In this document: piece by piece, positions 33,659 to 42,447 of the stretch
Layout: every line of letters begins with the position of its first letter
Numbering within the stretch: the stretch's first letter is position 1
Assembly (NCBI GenBank): GCA_041391125.1
Contig: JAWKON010000048.1
Coordinates: 3,646 to 67,645 of the forward strand
DNA: 64,000 nt
Reading direction: 5' to 3'
DNA from: JACKBC01 sp041391125
Lineage (GTDB): Bacteria; Chloroflexota; Anaerolineae; Caldilineales; Caldilineaceae
Position numbers and translations under genes: made by a program
Notes under the pieces: generated by a model
The model's database searches: none
Told to the model about the DNA's origin: nothing
The model's input: only the letters and a program-made list of their open reading frames with translations

Positions 33659-34264
33659 GTGGTTAAAACAATGGATAGACGCGTGCGCCGCTCGCGCAAA
33701 ATGCTGGGTGAGGCGCTGCTGGCATTGGTGGTCGAAAAGCCATTTGGCGACATTACGGTGCAGGATATTGCGGACCGCGCCGACATGAATCGAGCGACTT
33801 TTTATCTGCATTTTCAGAGTAAAGAAGAGTTGCTGCAAAGCGCATTGGAAGAGCTTTTTGATGAACTGGTGAGCCACTTTGGCGAAATTTCGCCCGAGAA
33901 ACCTATATGGGAAGATGACCAGAGCGAACTTTTTGTCTTCCAACATGTGGCCAATCATGCGCAACTGTATAAGGCGCTGCTGAGCGATCCTAATTTAGGG
34001 CTGGTGATCCATCAGATCATCGCCTACATTGCACGCCATTCTGAACGTGAGACGCGCAAGTCTTTGTCCGAAAACATGAGTTTGGCGATTCCCATTGAAT
34101 TGCTGTCACACCACGTGGCCGGTTCGCTCTATGCGCTGATCGATTGGTGGTTGCGCAACGATATGCCCTATTCGCCAGAATATATGGCCAATGTGGCCAA
34201 AACATTGTGTTCAGACGGCTGTACTTGTGTGGTCATGGGGGAAGCAGAAAGGGTGACAAGATGA
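33659..34264 (+). CDS. TetR-family transcriptional regulator
   Basis: The 201-residue protein begins at GTG with CGGAGG 7 nt upstream; an ATG 12 nt later is an alternative. The DNA-binding domain reads FGDITVQDIADRADMNRATFYLHFQSKEEL, the standard TetR helix-turn-helix (given here as two adjacent motifs, ITVQDIADRADMNRA and TFYLHFQSKEEL). The C-terminal part (TetR_C_7-like, with IDWWLRNDMPYSPEYMA) probably binds the inducer. It is divergent from the P450 gene and probably controls it and itself. Confidence 0.9.
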   Translation: MVKTMDRRVRRSRKMLGEALLALVVEKPFGDITVQDIADRADMNRATFYLHFQSKEELLQSALEELFDELVSHFGEISPEKPIWEDDQSELFVFQHVANHAQLYKALLSDPNLGLVIHQIIAYIARHSERETRKSLSENMSLAIPIELLSHHVAGSLYALIDWWLRNDMPYSPEYMANVAKTLCSDGCTCVVMGEAERVTR

Positions 34265-34354
34265 CAAGGTGCAGGGGTGACAAGGTGCAGGGGTGACAAG
34301 GTGCAGGGGTGACAAGGTGAATTGCATCATCCCTGCATTGAATCATCTTGTCAT
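34255..34354. repeat. GTGACAAGGTGCAGGG tandem array with facing arm
   Basis: Four near-identical 17-bp direct repeats at 34266-34320 (unit GGTGCAGGGGTGACAA). The 11-bp sequence at 34255-34265 is complementary to 34344-34354, so the array forms the side of a larger inverted repeat. It starts at the TetR stop codon. Confidence 0.85.
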
Positions 34355-34380
34355 TGCATCGGGATAAATGTGCTATAATC
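34349..34380 (+). promoter_or_regulatory. Extended -10 promoter upstream of the acyltransferase
   Basis: TATAAT at 34375-34380 is preceded by TGC, forming an extended -10. TTGTCA at 34349-34354 is a possible -35, but the 20-bp gap is long. The predicted transcript start lies near 34387. Confidence 0.5.
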
Positions 34381-34469
34381 AAGCTGTTTGACGATGGAAA
34401 ATGGCATACAGCAGGAAATCAGAGCCGCGGGCAAAAGAGCGGCGCAGGCAAACAAGAAAAGTGAATACA

Positions 34470-35257
34470 TGAAACCAATCACCGATGCCCAGGCGCGCAC
34501 TCAAACCAGCCCGGGGCGCACCCTTTGGCTGGAGGCGGCGGCTGCCTCGATTTTTTACTATCCCCAATTTCTCTATTACGTCTTCTGGAGCAGCCATCTG
34601 GCCAAACAGGGCCGCTATGGCTCCGAAGAGTGGTGGCACAGCAGCCTGGGTTCCATGTTGGCGCTGGAGACGGTGGGCGTACAAACTGCGGTGACGGCGC
34701 TCGCGAAATGGAAAAAGTGGACGGCCCCTGCGTTTTCATTGCCAACCATATGAGCACGCTGGAGACCATCTGCCTGCCGGGGGTGATTCAGCCTTACAAA
34801 GATTGCACCTTCATCGTCAAACGCGGCATTGTTGAATACCCCGTTTTCAAACACTTGATGATCGCCCGCGATCCGGTGGTGGTGGATCGCAAAAACTGGG
34901 CGGAAGATCTGAAAGTCGTTTTGGAGGAAGGCGCGCATTCTGGCCAGCGGACGTTCGATTATCGTTTTTCCGCAAACGACGCGCACCGTCACTTTCGAGC
35001 CGGAGCACTTCAACACCATTGGCATTAAGCTGGCCAAGCGGGCCAACGCGCCGGTGATCCCCATTGCTATCAAGTCGGATGCCTGGGGCATCGGCCATTG
35101 TCAAGGAGTTCGGACGCATCGACCCGTCCAAGAAAGTCCATATTGCCTTGGCCCGCCATTGCATCTGACGGGCTGCGGCGGCGAAGAGCACAAGCAGATT
35201 GTCGAGTTTATTCAAGAGCATGTGGAAAGGTGGCAACGCGAGGCTCATGCAGCTTGA
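34470..35257 (+). CDS. PlsC-like 1-acylglycerol-3-phosphate acyltransferase, frameshifted
   Basis: Coding reads MKPITDAQARTQ... with a hydrophobic helix (about residues 22-45), shifts near 34715, then CVFIANHMSTLETICLPG, the acyltransferase HX4(D/E) block with Glu in place of Asp. FIVKRGIVEYPVFKHLM follows. Another shift near 34940 restores RSIIVFPQTTRT (third block, usually FPEGTR) and RANAPVIPIAIKSDAWG (fourth block). A last shift near 35095 precedes the end EFIQEHVERWQREAH at 35257. The enzyme acylates lysophosphatidic acid at the membrane. The start is uncertain; an ATG at 34394 would leave almost no leader. The stop overlaps the next gene's start. Confidence 0.7.
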
Positions 35258-36068
35258 TGCTTATTTGAGACGCATTGATTTCACGGGAACTGCCAAAGCC
35301 GATCGGGCCACGCTCACCGCGCTGCATCGCCGCCACGTAGTGGCCATCCCCTATGAAAATTTAGATATCCACTTGGGACGCACGCTTAATCTGGATCTGG
35401 CGCACATTTTCGACAAAATTGTGCACCAGCGGCGCGGCGGCTGGTGCTATGAAATGAACGGGCTCTTTGCCTGGGCGCTGCGCGAAATTGGCTTTGAGGT
35501 GCAGATGCTGGGCAGCCGCGTGGGCAGCCCGGCGCAAGGGGGTGACGCCGACCTGGATCACCTGATTTTGGAAGTTGTGACGGATGGCGAACCGTGGCTG
35601 GCGGATGTGGGTTTTGGCAACGGCCTGCTGGAGCCAATTCCGCTGCGCGTGGGCCAATTTCAGCAGGGCTTTTTGCAATATCATTTATCCGAAGAGCCAG
35701 CGGCGCAGCGTTGGTTTTTCCACAACCAGCCCCACGGCGGCCCCGGCTTCGGCTTCACCCGCCAGCCCCGCCAATATGCCGGTTTTGGGCGCCGCTGCCA
35801 CGAGTTGCAAACCCTGCCCGAATCCGGCTTTGTGCGCGCTACTGTCTGCCATCGCCACATGGGCGACGCTGTGATCACGCTGCGCGGGGCCGTGCTGCGC
35901 GAGGTAACTGCCATCGGGGTTCATGAACGCATTGTGGATAGTTACGAGGATTACGCAGGCGTGCTGCGCCGTCAATTCGACCTTGCGTTGGATGAAACCG
36001 ATGCGTTATGGGAACGCGTTTGGGCGCGTCATTTGGCATGGCAGCAGGAAATAGCCCAGATTAGTTAA
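35247..36068 (+). CDS. Arylamine N-acetyltransferase
   Basis: The ATG at 35247 follows GAGG and overlaps the upstream gene by 11 nt, giving MQLDAYLRRIDFTG, the normal start of NAT proteins. The catalytic triad is C67 (RRGGWCYEMNGLF), H105 (DADLDHLILEV) and D120 (LADVGFGNG). Length, 273 residues, is typical. The enzyme transfers acetyl from acetyl-CoA to arylamines or hydrazines; in bacteria it may also join biosynthetic pathways. Overlap with the acyltransferase suggests one transcript. Confidence 0.92.
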   Translation: MQLDAYLRRIDFTGTAKADRATLTALHRRHVVAIPYENLDIHLGRTLNLDLAHIFDKIVHQRRGGWCYEMNGLFAWALREIGFEVQMLGSRVGSPAQGGDADLDHLILEVVTDGEPWLADVGFGNGLLEPIPLRVGQFQQGFLQYHLSEEPAAQRWFFHNQPHGGPGFGFTRQPRQYAGFGRRCHELQTLPESGFVRATVCHRHMGDAVITLRGAVLREVTAIGVHERIVDSYEDYAGVLRRQFDLALDETDALWERVWARHLAWQQEIAQIS

Positions 36069-36798
36069 CCCAATGTTCCACCCACTCGGCTGCGCGGGGC
36101 ATGCCGCTGTCCAAGGCGTTCTGCACAATGATGTCGACATCCACCGGCAGCCGCCGCAGGTCGATCTGCAAGCGCCCGCTGGCATCGACTTCAATGATCG
36201 CATATTCGGCCCAACCCACGTTGCGTGCGGCGCCGGTTTGCCGGTCCAGTTCGTAGGCCATGCCCACGCTGCCCGGATTCAGAACAACGGCGTCGCGATA
36301 GCGGCGGAACATCTGCTGGTGCGTGTGGCCGCCGGCATAAATTTGGGCCGCGCTCCCCGCAATCCACTGCGCCAATTCTTCCTCCGACGTCGTGGGTCGT
36401 ATGCCGTCATTAAATGAGTGCGGTGACCCATGATAACAGAGCAATGGTTTGTGACCCGGCAGCGCGACTTCAATGGTGGGCTGCGCCGCTTGCAAATAGG
36501 CAATATCGTCCGCCGCCAATTGGGCCGCGCACCAGAGATCGATCTCCTCGACAAAACGTATAAAATCGCTGGGATTGGCGCTCGGTTGTGGATCCAGCAG
36601 CCAGGCGTCCGCGTTGCCCATGATGCACGGAATGTTGCGTGCGCGCAGCCGCGCCACGCACTGGCGGGATTGCGGACCGGTGGCGGCTACATCACCCAGG
36701 CAAAGGATCTGGTCGGGCGCTTCATCATCGAGCGCGTTGAGCACTTTGTCAAAGGAATGCAGGTTGCCGTGGATGTCGGAAATCAGCGCGATTTTCAT
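36061..36798 (-). CDS. Calcineurin-like metallophosphoesterase
   Basis: The 245-residue protein starts MKIALISDIHGNLHSFDKVL, with metal-binding D-x-H. CLGDVAATGPQ is the second motif and IMGNADAWLLD the third (GN[HA]). The motifs LCYHGSPHSFND and AGGHTHQQMF supply the last ligands. Proteins of this YfcE/MJ0936-like type are Mn-dependent phosphodiesterases, often on cyclic nucleotides; the substrate is unknown. It converges with the NAT gene, overlapping its stop by 8 nt. Confidence 0.9.
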   Translation of the reverse strand: MKIALISDIHGNLHSFDKVLNALDDEAPDQILCLGDVAATGPQSRQCVARLRARNIPCIMGNADAWLLDPQPSANPSDFIRFVEEIDLWCAAQLAADDIAYLQAAQPTIEVALPGHKPLLCYHGSPHSFNDGIRPTTSEEELAQWIAGSAAQIYAGGHTHQQMFRRYRDAVVLNPGSVGMAYELDRQTGAARNVGWAEYAIIEVDASGRLQIDLRRLPVDVDIIVQNALDSGMPRAAEWVEHWVN

Positions 36799-36851
36799 GC
36801 TGAACCTTTGCCCTGTAATAAAGTCTATCGTAAATTAGGGTGACAGATAGT

Positions 36852-36934
36852 TATTGCTTATTGCTGTATTGCTTATTGCTTACTCTCGCAACAATACAGC
36901 AATACAGCAATAAGCAATACAGCAATAAGCAATA
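36852..36934. repeat. Perfect 29-bp inverted repeat built from heptamers (TTATTGC / GCAATAC)
   Basis: Arms 36852-36880 and 36906-36934 pair perfectly. Each arm is a run of 7-bp and 8-bp units (GCAATAA, GCAATACA). It fills the spacer between the metallophosphoesterase and kinase promoters. Confidence 0.9.
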
Positions 36935-36984
36935 CAGCAAAACGTACCGTAGGGAATTCCCAGTAATCCTTCATCTACAAGCGC

Positions 36985-37647
36985 GTGAACAACTTAGCAT
37001 CGCTCCCAAACTCCCTAGCCCATATCTACTGGATCGGCGGCGCGCCGTGCGCCGGGAAATCGACCACTGCGGATTGGCTGGCCAAAGAATATGGCCTGGA
37101 CTATTACCAGGTCGACGCCTATACGCAGCGCCATCAGGAACACGCCAGCGCTGCAAGCCATTCTACCTTTTGGCGGCTGAATCAGCTCAATGGGGATGCG
37201 CTTTGGATGCGTCCGCTGGAGGAGCAGGTGTTGGGCGCCATTGCCTATTGTGCCGAACAGTTTGAACTGGTGCTGGCCGACCTGCGGGCCTTGCCGACCA
37301 TTCGGCCCATATTGGCGGAGGGAACGTCGCTGTTGCCGCATCTGGTGGCGCCTTTGCTCAGCCACAAGCATCAGGCAATCTGGTTGGCGCCGGAGCCCCC
37401 GTTTCAGCGCAAATATTATAGCCAGCGGCCCTGGATTCACGATGTGCTAATATCGTGCAGCAACCCCGCCCAAGCCTTTGCCAACTGGATGGAGCGCGAT
37501 ATCCGCTTTGCCAATTGGGTGGAAGCGCAGGCGCAAGCGGCCGGGCTGACCTGTCTACGCGTTCATGAAAATAACACCATTTTGCAGAACGCGCAACGAA
37601 TCGCCCACCATTTTGGGCTGCACGAACCAAAATTGGGTGGAGTTTAG
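36985..37647 (+). CDS. P-loop kinase-like protein
   Basis: The 220-residue protein has a Walker A GGAPCAGKSTTADWLA at residues 12-27, followed by YQVDAYTQR, resembling the Asp of zeta-toxin/shikimate-kinase-like phosphotransferases. ILAEGTSLLPHLV (about residue 112) fits the second strand. The C-terminal region has YSQRPWIHDVL, a possible lid. It probably phosphorylates a small molecule; the substrate is unknown. It begins at GTG with no clear ribosome-binding site, so the start is moderately certain. Confidence 0.7.
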   Translation: MNNLASLPNSLAHIYWIGGAPCAGKSTTADWLAKEYGLDYYQVDAYTQRHQEHASAASHSTFWRLNQLNGDALWMRPLEEQVLGAIAYCAEQFELVLADLRALPTIRPILAEGTSLLPHLVAPLLSHKHQAIWLAPEPPFQRKYYSQRPWIHDVLISCSNPAQAFANWMERDIRFANWVEAQAQAAGLTCLRVHENNTILQNAQRIAHHFGLHEPKLGGV

Positions 37648-37749
37648 GCCATATTAACAAAATGACTACGCCATAACGAACATACTTCTCGACCAGTACA
37701 CGCAATACGCAATACGCATAGCTGCCGTAATTATGTTTCTACAATGGCC

Positions 37750-39402
37750 TTAACGCCTGATCAGCGGCAGCCAAACTTCAGGAGGATCGACGCGCAGGGC
37801 AAAGAGCGTCAAGTGGTTCAGCGTGACGGCAAACAGATTGTTGACCTTATCGTGGCTGCAACTGTTGCAGGGCAGCAGCGCCTCCCACGCGCCGTTGCGC
37901 CAGAAGTAGAGATTAAGCTGAGCTTCGTCGGTGATGCCGGCGTTTTGCCAATCGGCATCCTGATAGTGCACCACCAGTTGAAACGGTGTGTTAAACTCGG
38001 TGACCGCTTGACCCTGCGCGTTGGCGGCTGCAATATCAAACGCCAGCCCGGCAAAACCGCTGCTGTTCAACAGCGTCTCCGCCTTGACCAGCGTAACCGT
38101 CACATCTTCATCCGTGGTGTTGGGCAAAAATGTGATCTGGATATTGGTGTCGGCCGATGTGAGTGTACCGCCGGAGGCGCGGGGCATCTGCGCCTGCTGC
38201 ACATCGCTGCTCACCAGCGTCAGCACGGCGGAGTGGCCGCTTGAGGATAGACCGCCTTGGGTCGTCACCCCATACTGATCGTTGATGACATCGCGCGCCG
38301 CCAGCACGCTAAAGCTCACCACCGTTTGCCCGCCCACGGCCAGCCCCGGCACCGACCAACGCACCACCGCAGTTTCGCCGCTCCGCTCCAGCACGCCGCC
38401 GGAATCCACCACATATTGGGCATTGGCCGGCAGCTCATCGTAAACCTCCAGCCCGGTGAGAGTGGCCGCGCCGCTGTTCTGAATGCGCAGCGTGTATGTA
38501 ATGGGCGTGGCCGCCGCCACCACAGCCGGTCCATCTTTGAGGATGAAGAGCGCGCCGCCCGCGGCATTGATGGTGGGCGTGGCCGTGGGCGGTGCGCTGT
38601 GTACCGGTGTGGCCGTCGCCGAGCCGACCAATGTGGGCGTGGCGGGCGCGGTGGTGGATGGCGCGGGGGTGGCCGCGCACGGCTCCACGCTGCTGGTGGG
38701 TGTGAGCGTAGGCGTGAATGTGGGCAATGTGCCGCTGTTGGTGCTGGTCGCAGTGGCGCCGGGAGGCGGCGTGGGCGTGAAGGTGGGGAGTATGGTCGTG
38801 CCTGGCTCGGTGGCCGTGGGCATGGTCGTGGGCGTGGCGGTAGATGTGGATGTGGATGTGGCGGTGGGTGCGCCCGCCGGCGGACATGACGTGGCCGTGG
38901 CCGGCGGTGGCGGCGTAAAGGCCGGGGTGGCGCATGGATCGAGCGTGGGGGTGGCCGTGGGCGTGGCGGTTGGTTGGTTGTTACTAACAGCGGTGGATGT
39001 GGGCGTCACGGTTGCTTGACCTGTCCGCGCCTGCGCCGCTTCCGGACAAGGGGTGGGGGGTGGCGGTGGCGTCGGCTCCGTTGTGGGTGTGGCGCACGGA
39101 TCATTTGTGGGCGTAGCGGTGGGCGTAAAGGTGAGCGTGGGCGTCGCCGTAGCTGTGGATGCGGCCGAGGTTGCGTTCAACGTAGCCGTGGCCGTGGGTG
39201 TAATTTGCGCGACGGCCCCCAATATGGTCACCGTGGGGCAGAGGGATTGCAAGTGCGCGCGATCACTCGCCGCGATGCGGCTAATCGAACCACCCAGCGT
39301 TAGTTCCCCATTTACCAGACCCGTTGCCGCCAACGTAACCAGAACGGCCAGACCAACACGCCCCAATAGACCAACCAGCATAGACAAACGCCACCCTTGC
39401 AT
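37750..39402 (-). CDS. Exported T/P-rich stalk plus DUF11-domain protein ending WLPLIRR
   Basis: AAGGAGAA sets the ATG at 39402. A signal peptide or anchor spans about residues 1-35. Residues 60-300 are a low-complexity stalk of TATPT/PTATPT units with regularly spaced DPCATP motifs, giving pairs of Cys that may cross-link. A DUF11 domain follows (FILKDGPAVVAAATPITYTL), then a beta domain (ITFLPNTTDEDVTVTL), and the protein ends PEVWLPLIRR. It is probably a surface or secreted protein. No LPXTG or C-terminal membrane helix is visible, so the terminal motif is the only candidate sorting signal. Confidence 0.8.
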   Translation of the reverse strand: MQGWRLSMLVGLLGRVGLAVLVTLAATGLVNGELTLGGSISRIAASDRAHLQSLCPTVTILGAVAQITPTATATLNATSAASTATATPTLTFTPTATPTNDPCATPTTEPTPPPPPTPCPEAAQARTGQATVTPTSTAVSNNQPTATPTATPTLDPCATPAFTPPPPATATSCPPAGAPTATSTSTSTATPTTMPTATEPGTTILPTFTPTPPPGATATSTNSGTLPTFTPTLTPTSSVEPCAATPAPSTTAPATPTLVGSATATPVHSAPPTATPTINAAGGALFILKDGPAVVAAATPITYTLRIQNSGAATLTGLEVYDELPANAQYVVDSGGVLERSGETAVVRWSVPGLAVGGQTVVSFSVLAARDVINDQYGVTTQGGLSSSGHSAVLTLVSSDVQQAQMPRASGGTLTSADTNIQITFLPNTTDEDVTVTLVKAETLLNSSGFAGLAFDIAAANAQGQAVTEFNTPFQLVVHYQDADWQNAGITDEAQLNLYFWRNGAWEALLPCNSCSHDKVNNLFAVTLNHLTLFALRVDPPEVWLPLIRR

Positions 39403-39715
39403 CAATTCTCCTTGAAGTGATCCCTGCGGATTAAAGAGTTGATCAACAGATTTCACGGATTTCAAAGATTTCTGTACTGGTCAACATAATAATGAAACGT
39501 AGGTGTGGCATCCCTGCCGCACGAACTCTCGACAGAAAGTGCGGCATCCCTGCCGCACCTACAATTCCACCATGCCATTGACTATTACAGATTTCGAAGA
39601 TTTCATAATCTGTATAATCCGCGCAATCTGTTGATCAACTATCAACCTTCAAATTTACAGCTTGGAAATTGACGCAATCATATCACATTTTGGCCCAAAA
39701 TGTGTGACATCCACA
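39403..39715. repeat. Spacer of nested inverted repeats
   Basis: GTAGGTG(C/T)GGCATCCCTG units at 39499-39522 and 39539-39562 face each other; a relative is at 61780-61868. An outer pair of TTGATCAACAGATT-type sequences (39437 and 39627) also faces inward. Similar short sequences occur near 40945 and 41149. No gene is seen. Confidence 0.75.
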
Positions 39716-40297
39716 TTACTCTAAACTTACGGCCGAGGGCAGAGCAATTTCGTTCATCAACTCAGCGATGGCTTGAAATGCTTCATCCTGCTCGCGGATT
39801 TTGTGGCGTTTTTGCAGCGCGCTGAGTTCCGTATAGCCAATGTAGACCTGGTCGCAGGCGTCCTGCCAGACCAGATATTTGAGCGGCAGGTCGATGCCAA
39901 TGCTCTGCTCGCTCTGCAACAAAGGGGCGTCGATGGCGGGGCCGCCAAACAGGATGAGCGTGGTGGGACGCAGCGCCTCACCCTCCGCAGGCATGGCGGA
40001 TGAATGGTCGATTACGCTGAGCACGCCGAGCCCGCGCCCCTGAATTTCCACCTGCAAGCGAGCCACGGTTTCGGCCACGCCATATTGGCTGGGTACGGTT
40101 ACCATATCTTTGGCGCTGTTTTCACAGGCCAGTTGGTCATTGGCCTCGGCGGGCGATGCTTCTACATCTTGCACAAAAAACTGTTGATCAGAGGTTAAAA
40201 GTACGGCCAGCATGACAAACGTGCCCAAGATCAGCACCAGCGTGCTGGGTGAACTGTGGACAGATTGCGCCAGGCGCGGCAAGTTTTGGGGGGTCAC
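39716..40297 (-). CDS. Exported DUF302-domain protein
   Basis: AAGGAGG at 40304-40310 places the start at GTG 40297, giving 193 residues. A membrane segment follows (LVLILGTFVMLAVLL, about residues 17-32). The C-terminal 125 residues are a DUF302 domain: YGVAETVARLQVEI, VIDHSSAMPAEGE, RPTTLILFGGP, and IDLPLKYLVWQDA all match the family. The function of DUF302 is not established. The domain would face outside the membrane. A hairpin at 40374-40405 lies upstream. Confidence 0.85.
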   Translation of the reverse strand: MTPQNLPRLAQSVHSSPSTLVLILGTFVMLAVLLTSDQQFFVQDVEASPAEANDQLACENSAKDMVTVPSQYGVAETVARLQVEIQGRGLGVLSVIDHSSAMPAEGEALRPTTLILFGGPAIDAPLLQSEQSIGIDLPLKYLVWQDACDQVYIGYTELSALQKRHKIREQDEAFQAIAELMNEIALPSAVSLE

Positions 40298-40373
40298 GAG
40301 TTGCCTCCTTAGGCGTCGCAGATTTATATGATGAAAGAAGGTGGGCGATCTGATTGGGCAGCGGATCGCATAC

Positions 40374-40405
40374 AAAAGCGGCTCGCCATATGGCGAACCG
40401 CTTTT
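40374..40405 (-). terminator. Terminator of the 40582-40899 gene
   Basis: Sixteen-bp arms with one mismatch; on the minus strand the stem is followed by TTTT. It lies about 180 nt after the stop of the small exported protein and before the DUF302 gene. Confidence 0.65.
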
Positions 40406-40492
40406 AGTATACTGCTGAAAACCCTACTGTTGCTGGATGGACGCCCAACGCCCGCTTGATAGCTGGCGGGCAATTCACCTACACCATGATAT

Positions 40493-40544
40493 GTACACCG
40501 CAACGGTGTTGGCGATACAGGCGTCGATGTCGATTGGTGAATCC
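40493..40544 (-). repeat. Second copy of the 52-bp dispersed repeat
   Basis: It matches 31744-31795 in reverse orientation at 47 of 52 positions. It has no recognisable gene of its own. Confidence 0.8.
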
Positions 40545-40581
40545 AACATTATTCTTTGTCCTTGCGATCTGCTGATTATGA

Positions 40582-40899
40582 CTAATTATTCACTCGAATC
40601 ACGGGCAGATAAACCTTATCGTTCGATTGGCCTGCCGGTGACTCCTCTAATTCACCCCAGAAGCCCGTGTTGAGACCGAAGCGAGCGCCCTGCACCTGCG
40701 AGTTGGCGTCCGTTTGGCCAAAGGTGCCATTGAGCTGGAATCGGCCATTTTCGCCGCCCGAACTTGCGGCCACCTGCCCGCCGCCATCCGCCGTGAACCA
40801 GGCCAGCGCCAAAGAATTCACATCCGCCGCCTGCACGCTGCTCCAGGCTGTGGTCACCAGCACCAAGAGCGCTATGAGTTGTACAATATATCGCGTCAT
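40582..40899 (-). CDS. Small exported protein with C-terminal YLPVI motif
   Basis: GGAG upstream of the ATG at 40899 gives 105 residues. A signal peptide (IVQLIALLVLVTTAWSSVQA) is followed by WFTADGGGQVAASSGG, LNGTFGQTDANSQV and LNTGFWG. These three blocks form the short DGGG...GTxGQxDA...GFW domain that is frequent in Chloroflexota exported proteins. It ends DKVYLPVIRVNN. The role is unknown. It is followed by the terminator at 40374. Confidence 0.75.
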   Translation of the reverse strand: MTRYIVQLIALLVLVTTAWSSVQAADVNSLALAWFTADGGGQVAASSGGENGRFQLNGTFGQTDANSQVQGARFGLNTGFWGELEESPAGQSNDKVYLPVIRVNN

Positions 40900-41190
40900 C
40901 AGAATCTCCATTTTCATCTGTATGTTGCGTAAAACGTATCGATAGATCAACAGATTCAAAAGTCCCGCGGATGCAAAATGAAATCGTTTCAACCGGATCT
41001 CATGTGGTTGACACCGCCGAATTCATTCGGCGTCTGTTAAAGTAAACCGGCTTAAGCCGGTTTGCCGTAGCAGCCACCGGTTTTAACCGGTGGTGGGATT
41101 GTCAACCACATGAGATCCCAAAGAGCCATGAAATCTTTAAAATCTGTGCAATCTGTTGATCAAAATGCCTTTTCCAAAAATTTACCGAAA

Positions 41191-42099
41191 TCACTCGCTC
41201 ACAAACGTCAGCTTCACCTCGCCAAATTGCAGCACTGAGGGGCTGGCCGTCACCTTAAAGCGCACCCACAGCGAACCGGAAACAGCTTGAGGCGTATCGG
41301 TCGAAATGTTGACGCAGGCATCTTTATCGGTGAGCTGTATCGCGGTAGCTTTCAAAAGCAGCGCTGCCGGTCATTTTGTTCACCTGATGCACACCGGCCT
41401 CCTGAATCCCGGCCAGCACACCCAGCTCGGCCGACTTTTCGCCACTATAGCAGAAGCTCAACATTTGCAGCTTTTGCGCATTACCCACCACCTGTGATGG
41501 CATCCACCGGAATATAGAGGAATTCGGTCGCCACATTGACGGCCCGCGTCACCTCCAGCCGCCCATTGCCGCGGGCGGCCAAGATAGCATCGCTCTGCCC
41601 GTCGGACTGCATCATGTTGAACGCACTCACCTGCACCACGGTGGGACCGGGGTTGGTCAAGCGGCCTGCTTCCACGGCGTGCAGCGCATAGGGCGCCGGC
41701 AAAATCCCGGCGGCCCCACCCAGAGCCTCGAAGGCCTCTTCGCCATCTTTGCGCACGGCCACGGTCAGGAAGCGGCGGTCACCATTGAAGGCACCGGCCC
41801 CGGCATCAATCTGCGTTATGAACAGCCCGTTGACCACCGACACATTCTCCACAATGAACTCAATCGTCACCGGCTGCAAAACGTTATTGTTGTCCGGCCC
41901 CAGAAGCTGAAACTTGAAATCATAGGCGCTATTTGCGCGTTATCTGCAACTGCCCTTGATAGGAGAAGCCTGTCCCAATTTCGCCTGCCAGCGGCGCCAT
42001 CACCTGATACCCCGCTGAACTGACCGGCAGCGGATTCACCCCTGATCACCGCAATCATCACCGCCACGAGCATAAAAAGAAAGAGCGTACCTTTAACAT
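41191..42099 (-). CDS. Exported tail-fibre-like repeat protein, frameshifted
   Basis: GAAAGGA precedes the ATG at 42099. After a shift, a hydrophobic start (FLFMLVAVMIAVI) reads into EIGTGFSYQGQLQI and then FKFQLLGPDNNNVLQ. The best frame (41481-41879) includes NGLFITQIDAGAGAFNGD and LPAPYALHA, matching the 'PYA' signature common in bacterial exported proteins that carry beta-helical or collagen-like tails. Two more shifts lead to the end KVTASPSVLQFGEVKLTFVSE at 41191. Function is unknown. The indels look like sequencing errors because the protein reading resumes each time. Confidence 0.6.
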
Positions 42100-42447
42100 G
42101 ATTGTTATCCTTTCAAGAAATAGAATTGGTTCTTTGGAATTTCATATGGTTAACCCGCTTTGGTTTCGATACGGTTGCCAACGGCCGCAGCCTACTCAAC
42201 CGCTTCCTTTTCAATCACATGAGATCTCGTTGAACCACAGATTTAAAAGTTGTTGATTTACCGAAGTTATATCAGGTTGAGATGAGAACCGGAGTTTTCC
42301 ATTGGCTCAATAGGAGTAATGAAACCTGTTTCATTCAGAGCTGAGTATAGTATTGACAAGGTGACAAAGCCGCAGAGTTGACGGACAGCAGCGTTACCAA
42401 ATTGCCGGATAGATGACTCACCCTGTCATCCTGTCACCTTGTCATTT
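42100..42447. repeat. Spacer with dispersed repeats
   Basis: It contains the 39-bp repeat shared with 9295-9333 (here 42163-42201) and a perfect 13-bp inverted pair TGACAAGGTGACA at 42354-42366 and 42432-42444. No gene is supported. Confidence 0.8.

Noticed and set aside
34255..34325. Possible iteron origin or CRISPR-like direct repeats
   Set aside because: Four 17-bp units without spacers or any replication gene nearby; similar GGTGACAAGG repeats occur in other spacers.
36840..36945. Possible CRISPR array
   Set aside because: The repeated units are 7-8 bp without spacers and form a mirror-image hairpin, so this is a heptamer inverted repeat.
38483..39415. Plus-strand valine/glycine-rich open frames opposite the T/P stalk
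   Set aside because: They are mirror products of the ACGCCCAC-type coding repeats of the minus-strand gene.
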